Part shown: in pieces, positions 9,065 through 17,915 of the stretch | Numbering within the stretch: the first letter of the stretch is position 1 | Layout: each line of letters begins with the position of its first letter | Source of the DNA: Lachnospiraceae bacterium | GTDB lineage: Bacteria; Bacillota; Clostridia; Lachnospirales; Lachnospiraceae | Length of the DNA: 64,000 nt | NCBI GenBank assembly: GCA_017622845.1 | Contig: JAGAQJ010000010.1 | Coordinates: 52,418-116,417, forward strand | Reading direction: 5' to 3' | Program-made: the position numbers and the translations under genes | The notes under the pieces: model-generated | Databases searched by the model: none | Seen by the model: only the letters and a program-made list of their open reading frames with translations | What the model was told of the DNA's origin: nothing

Positions 9065-10729
9065 TTAGAATAAATCTTCTAATAAATAGTACAGGTCGCT
9101 GTCATACAGCTCATCCTGAATTTCTTCCCCTAGTTCCATTAGCTCGTCTTCATCTGCATTTCCTAAGTCAAATTCCTTGCCGCTGTATTTTTCCATCTTT
9201 ACGTTCTTAGAAATTGTTAACTCGACATCCTCTAAATAAGGGCCATAATAGCTGCCTAACCTGTCTATTTTCATTGTTAATCCGGAACCGGATTTTGTAA
9301 GCTTACCCTCAATGCTGTAGGCACCCACACTGATTGTAACCTTATCATTTTCATAGTTGTATTCCAGACTTCCGATGTCCTGGCTTCTGCTTCCGTTTCC
9401 GTTTCTTGTCTTTAAGGTAAACTTTTCCTTAGAACCGTTATCCTCACCCTTTAACTGAACTCTGTAAGAGCCTGACTTAAAGGTCATGTTCTGCATTCTA
9501 TAATCACCGCCTTCAAAGCAAAGCTCCATTTTACCATCAAGGTCTTCGCCCTCCAGCCTGATTGCCGCAAGCTGATTTTTGTAAATATAGAAGGTGGCAT
9601 GAATATCTTCCATATCCTCAAATTCATCTCTCAGGTCGTCAAATTCATCCACAAGGTCTTCTGTGTCAAGCAGTTCATTATCGTACAGGAAAGCATAGTT
9701 ATTATTGATAATATCTTCCATGCCGTCTATGATATGGATAAAATTATTTCCTGTAACAATTGCTGTATAACCTTTGCAGTTGACATCCTTATCGTTAATC
9801 GTAAATTCTTCTTTTTCTGCATTGACAAGCTCAAGGCTGGTGAACTCTTTTAAAACAACCTTTGTCAGCTCTTTATAGATATCATTATTACTGCCTTGTG
9901 CAAAAGACTCCAGCATCGCATTCACGGTATCAATATCATCAATCTCGTCTACCAGATATCCTGTATTTTTCTCCTTATAGTTATATACAAATACTTTTTT
10001 TGATACAACAGGGATTTGAACCTTTACAGACTTCGAATCAATGCCTGCAAGCATCTCCACCTTGGGATAGCTTTCAAAATCCAGCAAAACAGATACCTGT
10101 TTTTCTTTTCCGCTGACTCTGGCTTCGCCGCTTATCTGATTGCCGTTCACTTCACCAGAGGCAGAAACGGTAAACTTATCTCCTGCCAAAGCGCTTAATG
10201 GCTCTAAGACTTTCATAATATGCGGCTGATCCTTAAAGGTATTGGCTGCTGCTTTCATTACCTTTCCGGACTTTCCAAGAAATAGTCCGGAGCTGATAAC
10301 TGCACATACCACCACTGCGAATACTGCAACGGCTGCTGCAATGCCGATAAAAATCGGTAACTTCTTCTTCTTTGCCTTAATCGGCTTTCCTGTCATCGGG
10401 TCAAAGCCTCCCGGCGCGTTCTGCTGCGCTGCGGCTGACTGATTAATCGGCTTTCCTGTCATCGGGTCAAAACCTCCCGGTGCGTTCTGCTGCGGCGCGG
10501 CTGACTGGTTAATCGGTTCTCCTGTCATCGGGTCAAAGCCTCCCGGTGCGTTCTGCTGCGGCGCGGCTGACTGGTTAATCGGTTCTCCTGTCATCGGGTC
10601 AAAACCTCCCGGTGCGTTCTGCTGCGGCGCGGCTGACTGGTTAATTGGTTCTCCTGTCATCGGGTCAAACTGTAAGCTGCTTTCCTCATTATCTTCAATT
10701 GGTTTTCCTGTCATTGGATCAAAAGTCAT
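9065..10729 (-). CDS. Membrane protein with N-terminal FDPMTGEP repeats
   Basis: 554 residues. The N-terminal about 125 residues are tandem copies of a module starting FDPMTG[EK]PI, mostly 22 residues long and joined by Gln/Ala/Pro-rich linkers. A Lys-rich stretch and one membrane helix (IAAAVAVFAVVVCAVISSGLF) follow. The remaining about 390 residues are an extracytoplasmic, charged, beta-rich domain of unknown family. Each repeat has one Thr in an invariant PMTG context, which could be a phosphorylation or docking site for the kinase and FHA proteins; this is inferred. It lies 39 nt downstream of the zinc-ribbon gene, probably in one transcript. Confidence 0.75.
   Translation of the reverse strand: MTFDPMTGKPIEDNEESSLQFDPMTGEPINQSAAPQQNAPGGFDPMTGEPINQSAAPQQNAPGGFDPMTGEPINQSAAPQQNAPGGFDPMTGKPINQSAAAQQNAPGGFDPMTGKPIKAKKKKLPIFIGIAAAVAVFAVVVCAVISSGLFLGKSGKVMKAAANTFKDQPHIMKVLEPLSALAGDKFTVSASGEVNGNQISGEARVSGKEKQVSVLLDFESYPKVEMLAGIDSKSVKVQIPVVSKKVFVYNYKEKNTGYLVDEIDDIDTVNAMLESFAQGSNNDIYKELTKVVLKEFTSLELVNAEKEEFTINDKDVNCKGYTAIVTGNNFIHIIDGMEDIINNNYAFLYDNELLDTEDLVDEFDDLRDEFEDMEDIHATFYIYKNQLAAIRLEGEDLDGKMELCFEGGDYRMQNMTFKSGSYRVQLKGEDNGSKEKFTLKTRNGNGSRSQDIGSLEYNYENDKVTISVGAYSIEGKLTKSGSGLTMKIDRLGSYYGPYLEDVELTISKNVKMEKYSGKEFDLGNADEDELMELGEEIQDELYDSDLYYLLEDLF
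10376..10723. repeat. 66-bp in-frame tandem repeats encoding FDPMTG modules
   Basis: The string CCTGTCATCGGGTCAAA recurs at 10389, 10455, 10521, 10587 and 10653, exactly 66 bp apart, with a diverged sixth copy 54 bp further on. The near-identity of units at DNA level indicates recent expansion or recombination, so repeat number probably varies between strains. Confidence 0.9.
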
Positions 10730-10768
10730 TTTTTATTCTCCTATTATATAATAATCTCTCATGAAACA

Positions 10769-11161
10769 TTAGCCTAAAGGTGAACCGCACTTACTGCAGA
10801 ATTTATAAATTCCTGCACTCTGGGCACCGCACTTAGGGCAGACTTTTACTGATTCCACAGACTGAGCAGTTCCTAAAATCTGCTTTTGCTCTGCCGCAAG
10901 CTGTTCAATCGCCTTCTTCTGCTGCTCGATTTCTTCGTACTTTCCCGTAATCTCGTGAACGATTTCCATAACTGCATCTTCGTAGCTTTCACCCGTTATT
11001 GTTTTTCCATATACAATTTCACCTATATTCATTTTCAATGTCTGTATTTCCTTTTCCAATGTTGAAATATAGGTCTTACATTTGGATTCCTCCATAAAAC
11101 TATTGGTCTTTACATTAATTGCTGTAAGTCCTTTTGAAAATGATTCTTTTAATGAAGCCAT
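10769..11161 (-). CDS. Zinc-ribbon protein with helical N-terminus
   Basis: 130 residues, ATG at 11161 with GGAGGAG just upstream. The first about 100 residues are charged and helical, likely coiled coil (KYEEIEQQKKAIEQLAAEQ). The C-terminus is a CxxC-x(n)-CxxC zinc ribbon (CPKCGAQSAGIYKFCSKCGS) as found fused to many bacterial membrane and signalling proteins. It appears to be the first gene of the signalling series and is probably cytoplasmic. Its partner is unknown. Confidence 0.75.
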   Translation of the reverse strand: MASLKESFSKGLTAINVKTNSFMEESKCKTYISTLEKEIQTLKMNIGEIVYGKTITGESYEDAVMEIVHEITGKYEEIEQQKKAIEQLAAEQKQILGTAQSVESVKVCPKCGAQSAGIYKFCSKCGSPLG

Positions 11162-11327
11162 AATCTCCTCCTCATAATCCCTCTCATTGCCATGTTTTGC
11201 TGCTATTTAGAAAATAATACACAAATTGTTACTTATTGTCTGAATAGTTGGAAAAATGTCATGCCCTTATATTAACATTCTTTTATGACAATCGCAAGTG
11301 CTTTGCACCATGTCATATCAATTTACT

Positions 11328-11480
11328 GTAACAGTTCAGCCTTTTATACATTCCTATCCGGACGAAAACGGCAGATAGTATCCCTCCGGCTGCCGTTTTC
11401 TGTTCATTAAAATCGTAAAATAGAATCGTTGTCAGTACACAGAAGTCCAGCAGAAATAATCCATAAGGCTGAACTGTTAC
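11328..11480. mobile_element. MITE-like element, family 2, with 9-bp target duplication
   Basis: A 153-bp non-coding element with perfect terminal inverted repeats GTAACAGTTCAGCCTT and AAGGCTGAACTGTTAC. It is flanked by the direct repeat CAATTTACT at 11319-11327 and 11481-11489, which fits a target-site duplication. The interior holds a hairpin, GGCAGATAGTATCCCTCCGGCTGCC-like in layout, also seen near 57270. Single ends of the same type occur at 41993, 47800, 49391 and 58711. Confidence 0.85.
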
Positions 11481-11548
11481 CAATTTACTGTCGATTTCCT
11501 TTATTTATGCCTTAAAAATAAACGAGAGCTGGCAATTTTGTTCCTCTC

Positions 11549-11719
11549 CTTACAGGCTCGTGTAAATCGAGTAGGCTCTGTCCTGCTCGCCGCACCGAGC
11601 CTGTGCTGCTTTGCTGCTGATTTCCTTACAGGCTCGTGTAAATCGAGTAGGCTCTGTCCTGCTCGCCGCACCGAGCCTGTGCTGCTTTGCTGCTGATTTC
11701 CTTACAGGCTCGTGTGCAT
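11549..11719. repeat. 76-bp tandem hairpin array downstream of a terminator
   Basis: Two exact 76-bp units plus a partial third: TACAGGCT begins at 11551, 11627 and 11703. Each unit contains GAGCCTGT and ACAGGCTC, which pair around GCTGCTTTGCTGC. A related array with an 84-bp period lies at 43831-44004. On the minus strand both begin right after a terminator U-tract, at UUUUUAUGCACACGAGCC. The open frame seen across this array is a repeat artefact. Confidence 0.85.
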
Positions 11720-11751
11720 AAAAAGCGCCGGTCAGAAATCTTCCGGCCGGC
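11720..11751 (-). terminator. Intrinsic terminator after the BspA-like gene
   Basis: On the minus strand GCCGGCCGG...CCGGCGC is followed by TTTTT, about 70 nt past the stop codon of the 11819-12853 gene. The tandem array begins immediately after the U-tract. Confidence 0.7.
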
Positions 11752-11818
11752 ATTCATTATGATTCGTTTTCAATAAAGCTCCCTTATCAATACTCCTTGT
11801 AACGAAACCTTCGCACAA

Positions 11819-12853
11819 TTAAGGAGTTGTCGTGTCTGATACGTAATCTGCTGTAACAGCATCCTGATATACCAGGGCATATACTGTAGATGGATAGTTT
11901 GTTGTAAATGTCATCGTTGCATCATTTGCATCTTCATCCTCTAAGATATTGATGACGCCGGTTCCTAACTGGATCAGCCGGAATTGTCTTCCCGGATATT
12001 GGAAGGCTTTTGGAATTGTCATAGTATAGGTTAATGGCTCGTCTGTATTTTTAACCACTCCTCTGACACTATTAATACTGATATTGTAGGCTGTTACATA
12101 TGTATTGTCTCCCAGTACAATCGAAAATGCCTCCAGCGCCGCTTTTCCCTGCTGCATACTGGAAATACTTGTGCTCATCGTATAATCCGGCTTGGGACTT
12201 ACAAAGCTCAGCTCACTCTTATAGTCATATATCGGATACTCCGGATTTGCATAAGTTGTCTTAGCATCCATCGGTGATAAATTGTCAATCTTTGGTGAAA
12301 CCATATTCTGTACCCATGCCGTCATGTAGTAGTTGGCAAGCTTATAATGATATTTTCCGTTAAAGCTCTGCATAAATGCTGCTATGCTGTCAAGGCTGTT
12401 ATATGGCACATTTCCAATATTCCGACTGACAATATCTGTTCCTGCAATCTCAAAGATACATCCGTCAGAGGCGCCGCCAAATGCAGCAGGGCTTTCAATG
12501 AAGGTACCTGCATACATTGATACCTGATGCAAATCCTTTAGATTAGAAAACGCCTCTGCCCCGATAGACGTAATATCCTTAGATATCACTAAAGCATAAA
12601 TCGTCTTATTATGCCATGGTCTGTTGCCTAAAACCTCTCTGTCATATGCCGGAACTGCTCCGTGTCCTTGAATATAAAGCGTTGTTCCCTGAATCTTTGC
12701 TGTTAAATTTGTATCCTGCCCGTCTGTGTAGGTCCATGTCTGTTCGCCGTTCTTCTGTGTCCAGCATGGTCCCTGCGCTGCAGCAGCCTTTGCAGGCATC
12801 CACAAAGCTGCTGCCATCGCTATCGCGCATAACATACTAATGAATTTCTTCAT
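11819..12853 (-). CDS. Secreted BspA-like leucine-rich repeat protein
   Basis: 344 residues with a clear signal peptide (cleavage probably after PAKAAAA) and a strong GGAGGGG site before ATG 12853. Residues about 40-120 resemble the first unit of BspA/LRR_5 proteins: a WTYTDGQ.. strand, then LVISKDITSIGAEAFSNLKDL. The C-terminal about 200 residues form a beta-rich domain of unknown family. There is no sortase motif or membrane anchor, so it is probably released or held by other contacts. It is monocistronic with its own terminator. Confidence 0.75.
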   Translation of the reverse strand: MKKFISMLCAIAMAAALWMPAKAAAAQGPCWTQKNGEQTWTYTDGQDTNLTAKIQGTTLYIQGHGAVPAYDREVLGNRPWHNKTIYALVISKDITSIGAEAFSNLKDLHQVSMYAGTFIESPAAFGGASDGCIFEIAGTDIVSRNIGNVPYNSLDSIAAFMQSFNGKYHYKLANYYMTAWVQNMVSPKIDNLSPMDAKTTYANPEYPIYDYKSELSFVSPKPDYTMSTSISSMQQGKAALEAFSIVLGDNTYVTAYNISINSVRGVVKNTDEPLTYTMTIPKAFQYPGRQFRLIQLGTGVINILEDEDANDATMTFTTNYPSTVYALVYQDAVTADYVSDTTTP

Positions 12854-13109
12854 GATGATTCCCCTCCTTTTCCTTTGGTTGTTTTTATTTTATCTTTCCA
12901 TATTTTTCTTGTCAATCATTATGTTCGGCTGGTCTGGATTATATATGCCGGATTTTACCCTCATTTGCCTGAACCATATATCTGACAGGTAAATACTACT
13001 CCGCCTAATTCTCTGATTTCAGTACTTTTATTCGATTCAATTCGTTTGTGTTATAACACCTCTCTCGCATTCGCATATTCTTAATTTCAACGATTCTTCC
13101 GAGTATGCA

Positions 13110-13940
13110 TTAAGCGTTCTGTTTAGCTTGTACTAACTCTTTATGATAAAAGTAATTGATATGTTTTATGGAACGGTCGTTACAATATCTCTCAATTTCA
13201 GCTGACAAATCATGCCAATATTGCATGTTTCCTTTTAGATAGACATCGCAATACAGCTCCATGAATTGAGGATAGGAATTTTTAATATAGCTAAGTATAT
13301 CCTGTTTATAGCTACCCCGTAAGTTTAAATTCTCAAACCAATATTCATCTACATAGTCTTTACTGTATTCAATTATTTCCCGAAAATCTGTTATTTCGGG
13401 AAAAATAGGGGACATAAACAAAACAGAATATATTCCATTTTTATGTAATTCCTGCAGCGCATTTAATCTTTCTGAAATACTGCCGGCATGATCCATATCT
13501 TTTCTGAATTGTTCATCTAATGTATTGATTGACACTGAAACTTTAAGATTTTTGCACTGCTTCAATAAATCAATATCTCTTAAAATCAAATCAGATTTTG
13601 TTGAAATATTCAGTTCACAATCTATTGATACTAATTGCTCTAATATTTTTCTTGTACTTTGATACTTTTTTTCATATTGATTATAACAGTCTGTTACCGA
13701 AGATAGAAAAACGGATTTACCCTGCAGCTTCTTTTTGTTTATTTGTTTGTCCCATCTCTTAATATCAATAAAACTTCCCCATTCTTCGCTATGATTTGTA
13801 AATCGCTTCATAAAACAGGCATAACAATACCTGCATCCATGAGGACATCCAATATATGGATTTATCACATAATCACTTGCCGGCAAATTTGATTTCGTTA
13901 CCAGATTTTTTACCAAAACCTCTTTTTCTACTATTTTCAT
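13110..13940 (-). CDS. SPL-like radical SAM protein
   Basis: Start at ATG 13940 (MKIVEKEVL), which overlaps the upstream stop as ATGA. The cluster motif CX3CX2C is CPHGCRYC in NPYIGCPHGCRYCYA, typical of the spore-photoproduct-lyase-like radical SAM group (also seen in the PA0069/Rv2578c type). 276 residues, short for SplB and without its C-terminal catalytic cysteine context, so DNA repair by photoproduct reversal is not shown. It is translationally coupled to the XRE/DUF5680 gene that the mobile element has split, so it may now lack its native promoter. Confidence 0.75.
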   Translation of the reverse strand: MKIVEKEVLVKNLVTKSNLPASDYVINPYIGCPHGCRYCYACFMKRFTNHSEEWGSFIDIKRWDKQINKKKLQGKSVFLSSVTDCYNQYEKKYQSTRKILEQLVSIDCELNISTKSDLILRDIDLLKQCKNLKVSVSINTLDEQFRKDMDHAGSISERLNALQELHKNGIYSVLFMSPIFPEITDFREIIEYSKDYVDEYWFENLNLRGSYKQDILSYIKNSYPQFMELYCDVYLKGNMQYWHDLSAEIERYCNDRSIKHINYFYHKELVQAKQNA

Positions 13941-14500
13941 AAAATTGTGCCCCCATGAAATATACATGAATACACTTTTTCTTGCTTACAATATATTTTT
14001 TCTTCACCGGAAAAGCTTTCAAAATCACCTTGCACCTGACAATGATAGATATAATCACCTTTTTGATAAAATTCCGGACCCCGAAACGGCATAACAGTCG
14101 ACACATGTGACAATGCTTCTTTTAAAAATGTAATATTAAAATTTTCGTTCATGCTCTGTCCATAATAATTCATTGCCCACACTGCATTATCTTTTATCCA
14201 AACACATTCTTCACCTGCGAATTTCTGATTTCCCAAATATGTATCAATGTACAAATAATCATTTTCATTATAACAAAAATCATGTGAATTAGGCTTTGAC
14301 GGCGTGACTTCATTTCCGCCTGCTGCATATGTATTATTTTTTGCTCTGACTAAGAAATTTCTAATATCATTATCCGGATAATTGGGGGCACAAAGAAAAT
14401 TTACCTCGCAAGTATCATTTTCTTTCACAAGCCTATCAATGGAAACTCTAAAAATTTCACTAAGCTTTATAAGATTCTGAATATCCGGAAAAGACTGCCC
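13937..14500 (-). pseudogene. 3' part of XRE/DUF5680 regulator split by the mobile element
   Basis: The frame covers the last part of an XRE helix-turn-helix (GQSFPDIQNLIKLSEIF) and a DUF5680-like domain (YLYIDTYLGNQKFAGEE, AVWAMNYYG). The first helices are missing here and are found at 38987-39106, ending KWENG. Joining the two through the shared GGG gives KWENG-QSFPDI in frame, a protein of about 224 residues. A TTG or other upstream codon could still allow a truncated product. This is a host gene, not element cargo. Confidence 0.9.
14498..14500. other. Left attachment junction of the mobile element
   Basis: The GGG (minus strand) is where host sequence (CAGTCTTTTCCGG) meets element sequence. 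Reading outward, the element end has TTGTCA 17 nt inside the core. The right junction at 38993-38995 has TTGTCA 16 nt inside, in inverted orientation. Serine integrases exchange strands at a 2-bp core, here probably GG. Confidence 0.75.
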
Positions 14501-14606
14501 CTCTTGTGTCAAGTAGTTGACAACATTTTCTTAAACTTTTTTCTTCCTCTCCATTATATCAGCTTTTGACAGATAATCTACCAAAAGCTGATACAATCTT
14601 ACTTCC

Positions 14607-16166
14607 TTAGTTGCTTCTGTTCGAGAACTTCCATCTCAATTCTATAGTCTTGTCTGCATAAACCACAATTTTTTCAAGCAGTGCATCCAGTAGCTCATCC
14701 GTAATCTCTATCACTTCCGAATTACCCTCTAAGAACTTTAAGCCACTGTTATCAGATGGCTTCTGGTTCTCCAGTACAAAGACTGCTTCCTTCTGCGCTT
14801 CAATCTTCTCCTTAATCCCGGAAATCATTACTTCATAGGATTCCTTCTGCATCAGATAGGTTTCCTTGTCTGTAATGCCTTTAGCATAGGATTCGTAAGC
14901 AGTACGAAGTTCCAGTTCTAATCTTCTGAGTGTGTCCTCCGCCATATTAAGGTGTTGCTTTGCCCCACGAATACGCTCGTTATGCTGTTCAATTTCCTTA
15001 TCTAAAAGAAGCTTAAGCTTTGCAAGCCCGGATATGTGTCTGGACAGTTCACCTTTTATGATGGTATCAAGGTCTGTCACAAGAATCCGGTGGGCACAGT
15101 TGTTTTTCTTTCTGTAATTCACATTACATTGAAAAAGCATTTTGCCTACCCTGTCCTTTTTGTAAATCATATTTCTGCCACAGCAGTCACAGACAACTCT
15201 TCCGGTATAGACAGATGCTCTTCTACCGATTGGCGTAAACCATGACGGAACCGTCCCTTTCATAGACTGTACCTGCTCATATTCCTCCATCGTAATAATG
15301 GCTTCATGGTGATTTGGTATCCGTTTCCATTCACTGACAGGCAACAGTTGCTTCTGCTTGGAGCCTACCGCCTTTACACGATACTTCCCATAAACAAATG
15401 TACCTGTGTACATCTCATTATTCAGAATGGAACTCACCTTATAATCGGTCCACAAAGGTTCTCCCTTGGTATAGAATGTTCCGTACAACCCTTTCCGTTC
15501 CAGATATTTTGCCGGAGTATCTATTCCTTTCCCATTCAGGGTACGGACTATTTCAGCAATCTTTGCACCACCGATACGCATGGCAAATATTCTGCGGACT
15601 ATCGCTGCCGCTTCCTCATCCACTTCAATCTTGTAGATACTCTCCTCTGACTTACGATAACCAAAAGGTGCACACACACCGATAAACATTCCGTTATCCT
15701 TCCTTGCATCAAGTGCCGTAATGATTTTATCAGACAAATCCTTGCTGTAGAAATCATACAGAAGTGACTTAAACTGCACATCTATATCTGCAATGCCACC
15801 GATATACTCATTACTGTCGTAATTATCATTAATTGCAATGAAGCGGATTCCCATAAAAGGAAATATCTGCTCTACATACTTCCCTGTTTCCAGATAATTT
15901 CTTGCAAATCGGGACATATCCTTTACGATAATACAGTCAACCTTCTTCTCCTTTACCAAATCCAACAGCTCCTGCATGGCAGGTCTGTCCATGTTAGTAC
16001 CGGAATATCCGTCATCACACTTTTCTATCACATGCATGGTACGTAAATCCTCATGGGCACCGATATATTCACGGATGATTCTGCGCTGGTTGGTAATGCT
16101 GTTACTCTCATCCGCATTCACATCATCCTCTATGGACAATCTCAAGTACATAATCAGATTAGCCAT
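14607..16166 (-). CDS. Large serine recombinase 1
   Basis: Start at ATG 16166 (MANLIMYLRLS), with GGAGAAAGG just upstream; it overlaps the previous recombinase by 8 bp. The resolvase-type catalytic domain has nucleophile Ser11 (YLRLS) and a VKDMSRFARNYLETG motif. A recombinase domain follows, then a zinc beta-ribbon (CDCCGRNM...CNVNYRKKNNCAHR) and a coiled-coil C-terminus. It is the distal gene of a three-recombinase operon ending about 100 bp from the left element end. It acts in integration or excision, together with the other two. Confidence 0.92.
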   Translation of the reverse strand: MANLIMYLRLSIEDDVNADESNSITNQRRIIREYIGAHEDLRTMHVIEKCDDGYSGTNMDRPAMQELLDLVKEKKVDCIIVKDMSRFARNYLETGKYVEQIFPFMGIRFIAINDNYDSNEYIGGIADIDVQFKSLLYDFYSKDLSDKIITALDARKDNGMFIGVCAPFGYRKSEESIYKIEVDEEAAAIVRRIFAMRIGGAKIAEIVRTLNGKGIDTPAKYLERKGLYGTFYTKGEPLWTDYKVSSILNNEMYTGTFVYGKYRVKAVGSKQKQLLPVSEWKRIPNHHEAIITMEEYEQVQSMKGTVPSWFTPIGRRASVYTGRVVCDCCGRNMIYKKDRVGKMLFQCNVNYRKKNNCAHRILVTDLDTIIKGELSRHISGLAKLKLLLDKEIEQHNERIRGAKQHLNMAEDTLRRLELELRTAYESYAKGITDKETYLMQKESYEVMISGIKEKIEAQKEAVFVLENQKPSDNSGLKFLEGNSEVIEITDELLDALLEKIVVYADKTIELRWKFSNRSN

Positions 16167-17913
16167 TTTCCTTTCTCCTTCCTTCGTTCCACCTTGTTTT
16201 CTTTGGTGCAATAAACGAATCCGTGTAATTTGCATCATCTCCCTTATGGAAACGATATTTTATCTCCATACATCTGTCTTCATTCAGTACAATCTCTGAA
16301 ATCAGAATCTTTACAAGCTCTGCTGTCAGAACGGACGCATCTTTTACGGATAAAAGAGCATTTACAAACTGCTTCTGCTCCCTTTTCTTCCGCCAAAATG
16401 CCTTCTGGTCCTTTTCTGCCTGCAAAAGCTTTTTCTCAAGGTTCTTTACTGCCTCAGCCTGCTTTTCGTTAGCACGCTGTAGCTCCTCCCTTGTGACTTC
16501 TCCTTTAACGTAGCTGCCATAATAAAGACTCCCTTCATATTCCAGACGCTCCTTTTGCTTCTGTAAGTCTGTAATCGCCGCCTGCATTTTATCTTCAACA
16601 GGCTGTGTCTGACTTTCCCAAGTTGCAAGAAGCTTCTTTTTATCCGGTACAAGCTCACCCATAAGCTTTCTTACCGATTCACTCACCAGTAAATCCAGCT
16701 GTTCCTCTGAAATCAAAATCTTATCCCCACGCTCCTCCATAGGAAAGCTGTTATGCCTGCACCGGTAATAATATTTCCTTACGTCTCCCTGCTCTGTATG
16801 AGCAATGGAAGATTCCCTGTGAATAAAATCCCCACAGACCGGACATTTCAAAATGCCCTTATACTTATCCTCCGTGGCTGGTAAATCCTCGCGGAACGTA
16901 CAGGACATCTTATCCCTTCGTTTCTCCACAATACTTCTGACTTCCATAAATAATTCTTTTGAAACAATCGGCTCGTGTGCATCTTCGTGGATAATCCAGT
17001 CCGCTTTATCTATGCGGTGCTTCTTTTCACCCGTGCAAAGGTTCGTCTTTGTCTTACCCTGATAAAGTGTACCAATATAGACTTCATTGGATAAAATCTT
17101 TGAAATGGTTCCATGTTGCCAGTCACAGAAAGGCTCGTCCTTTCCCACATATACAAGCTGTGTGGTTCTATATCCTTCCGGCGTTCTGACACCGTCATGG
17201 GTTAACTCCCCGGCTATGGCTCTTAAGCTCATACCATCCTTTGCCATCTGAAATATTCTTCTGACAATATCTGCCGCAGGCTCATCAATCACAAGCTGGT
17301 ATCCATCATCATTCTTTACTCTGTCATAACCATACGGCGCATTTCCTAATACACTTCCTCTCTCCATACAGCTTTCAAAAGCTGTGGTGATACGCTTTGA
17401 CACATCCTTTGCATACATGTCATTCACAAGATTCATAAGTGAAATCCCAAGTCCCTTGTTTCCATTACAGTCCTCTACAGTATCGAAATGGTCATTCACA
17501 GAAATAAATCTCACACCTAAGAAGGGCAGAATGGTTTCAATATAATTACCTGTTTCCAGATAATCACGACCAAATCTGGACAAATCCTTTACAATAATGC
17601 AGTTTATTCTCCCAGCTTTCACATCATCCATCATCCGTACAAAATCAGGTCTGGTAAAAGTGGTTCCTGACACACCCCTATCAAAATATTTCTGATACTG
17701 TGACAGCTCCGGCTTATCCTTTATGAAATTCTCCATAATCATAAACTGGCTCTCTATGGAATCACTTTTACGACCATCCTTTTCTACGGAAAGTCTGGCG
17801 TAAAGTGCCACACGGTACTGCTTTCCGGTTGTTACAGAAAGCAGTGTATTATCCGTACCCGTTGTACCATTACGCCCTGCAATTGCATTGTATCTTTCCG
17901 CTTTTCTTGCCAT
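16159..17913 (-). CDS. Large serine recombinase 2
   Basis: 584 residues. ATG at 17913 with GAAGGAGG upstream; this site overlaps the 3' end of recombinase 3. The nucleophile is Ser42 (YARLSVEKDG), displaced by an N-terminal extension. VKDLSRFGRDYLETG, the recombinase domain, a zinc ribbon (CPVCGDFIHRES...YYRCRH) and a long coiled coil follow. The three recombinases differ clearly in sequence and are not simple duplicates; many clostridial elements carry such trios. Confidence 0.92.
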   Translation of the reverse strand: MARKAERYNAIAGRNGTTGTDNTLLSVTTGKQYRVALYARLSVEKDGRKSDSIESQFMIMENFIKDKPELSQYQKYFDRGVSGTTFTRPDFVRMMDDVKAGRINCIIVKDLSRFGRDYLETGNYIETILPFLGVRFISVNDHFDTVEDCNGNKGLGISLMNLVNDMYAKDVSKRITTAFESCMERGSVLGNAPYGYDRVKNDDGYQLVIDEPAADIVRRIFQMAKDGMSLRAIAGELTHDGVRTPEGYRTTQLVYVGKDEPFCDWQHGTISKILSNEVYIGTLYQGKTKTNLCTGEKKHRIDKADWIIHEDAHEPIVSKELFMEVRSIVEKRRDKMSCTFREDLPATEDKYKGILKCPVCGDFIHRESSIAHTEQGDVRKYYYRCRHNSFPMEERGDKILISEEQLDLLVSESVRKLMGELVPDKKKLLATWESQTQPVEDKMQAAITDLQKQKERLEYEGSLYYGSYVKGEVTREELQRANEKQAEAVKNLEKKLLQAEKDQKAFWRKKREQKQFVNALLSVKDASVLTAELVKILISEIVLNEDRCMEIKYRFHKGDDANYTDSFIAPKKTRWNEGRRKENG

Positions 17914-17915
17914 TT

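Noticed and set aside
11549-11719. Possible CRISPR array
   Set aside because: Units are contiguous identical 76-bp repeats with no variable spacers, and no cas genes are present.
11550-11753. Arg/Ala-rich 67-residue frame
   Set aside because: It translates the 76-bp tandem hairpin array; no ribosome binding site, and the sequence is explained by repeats.
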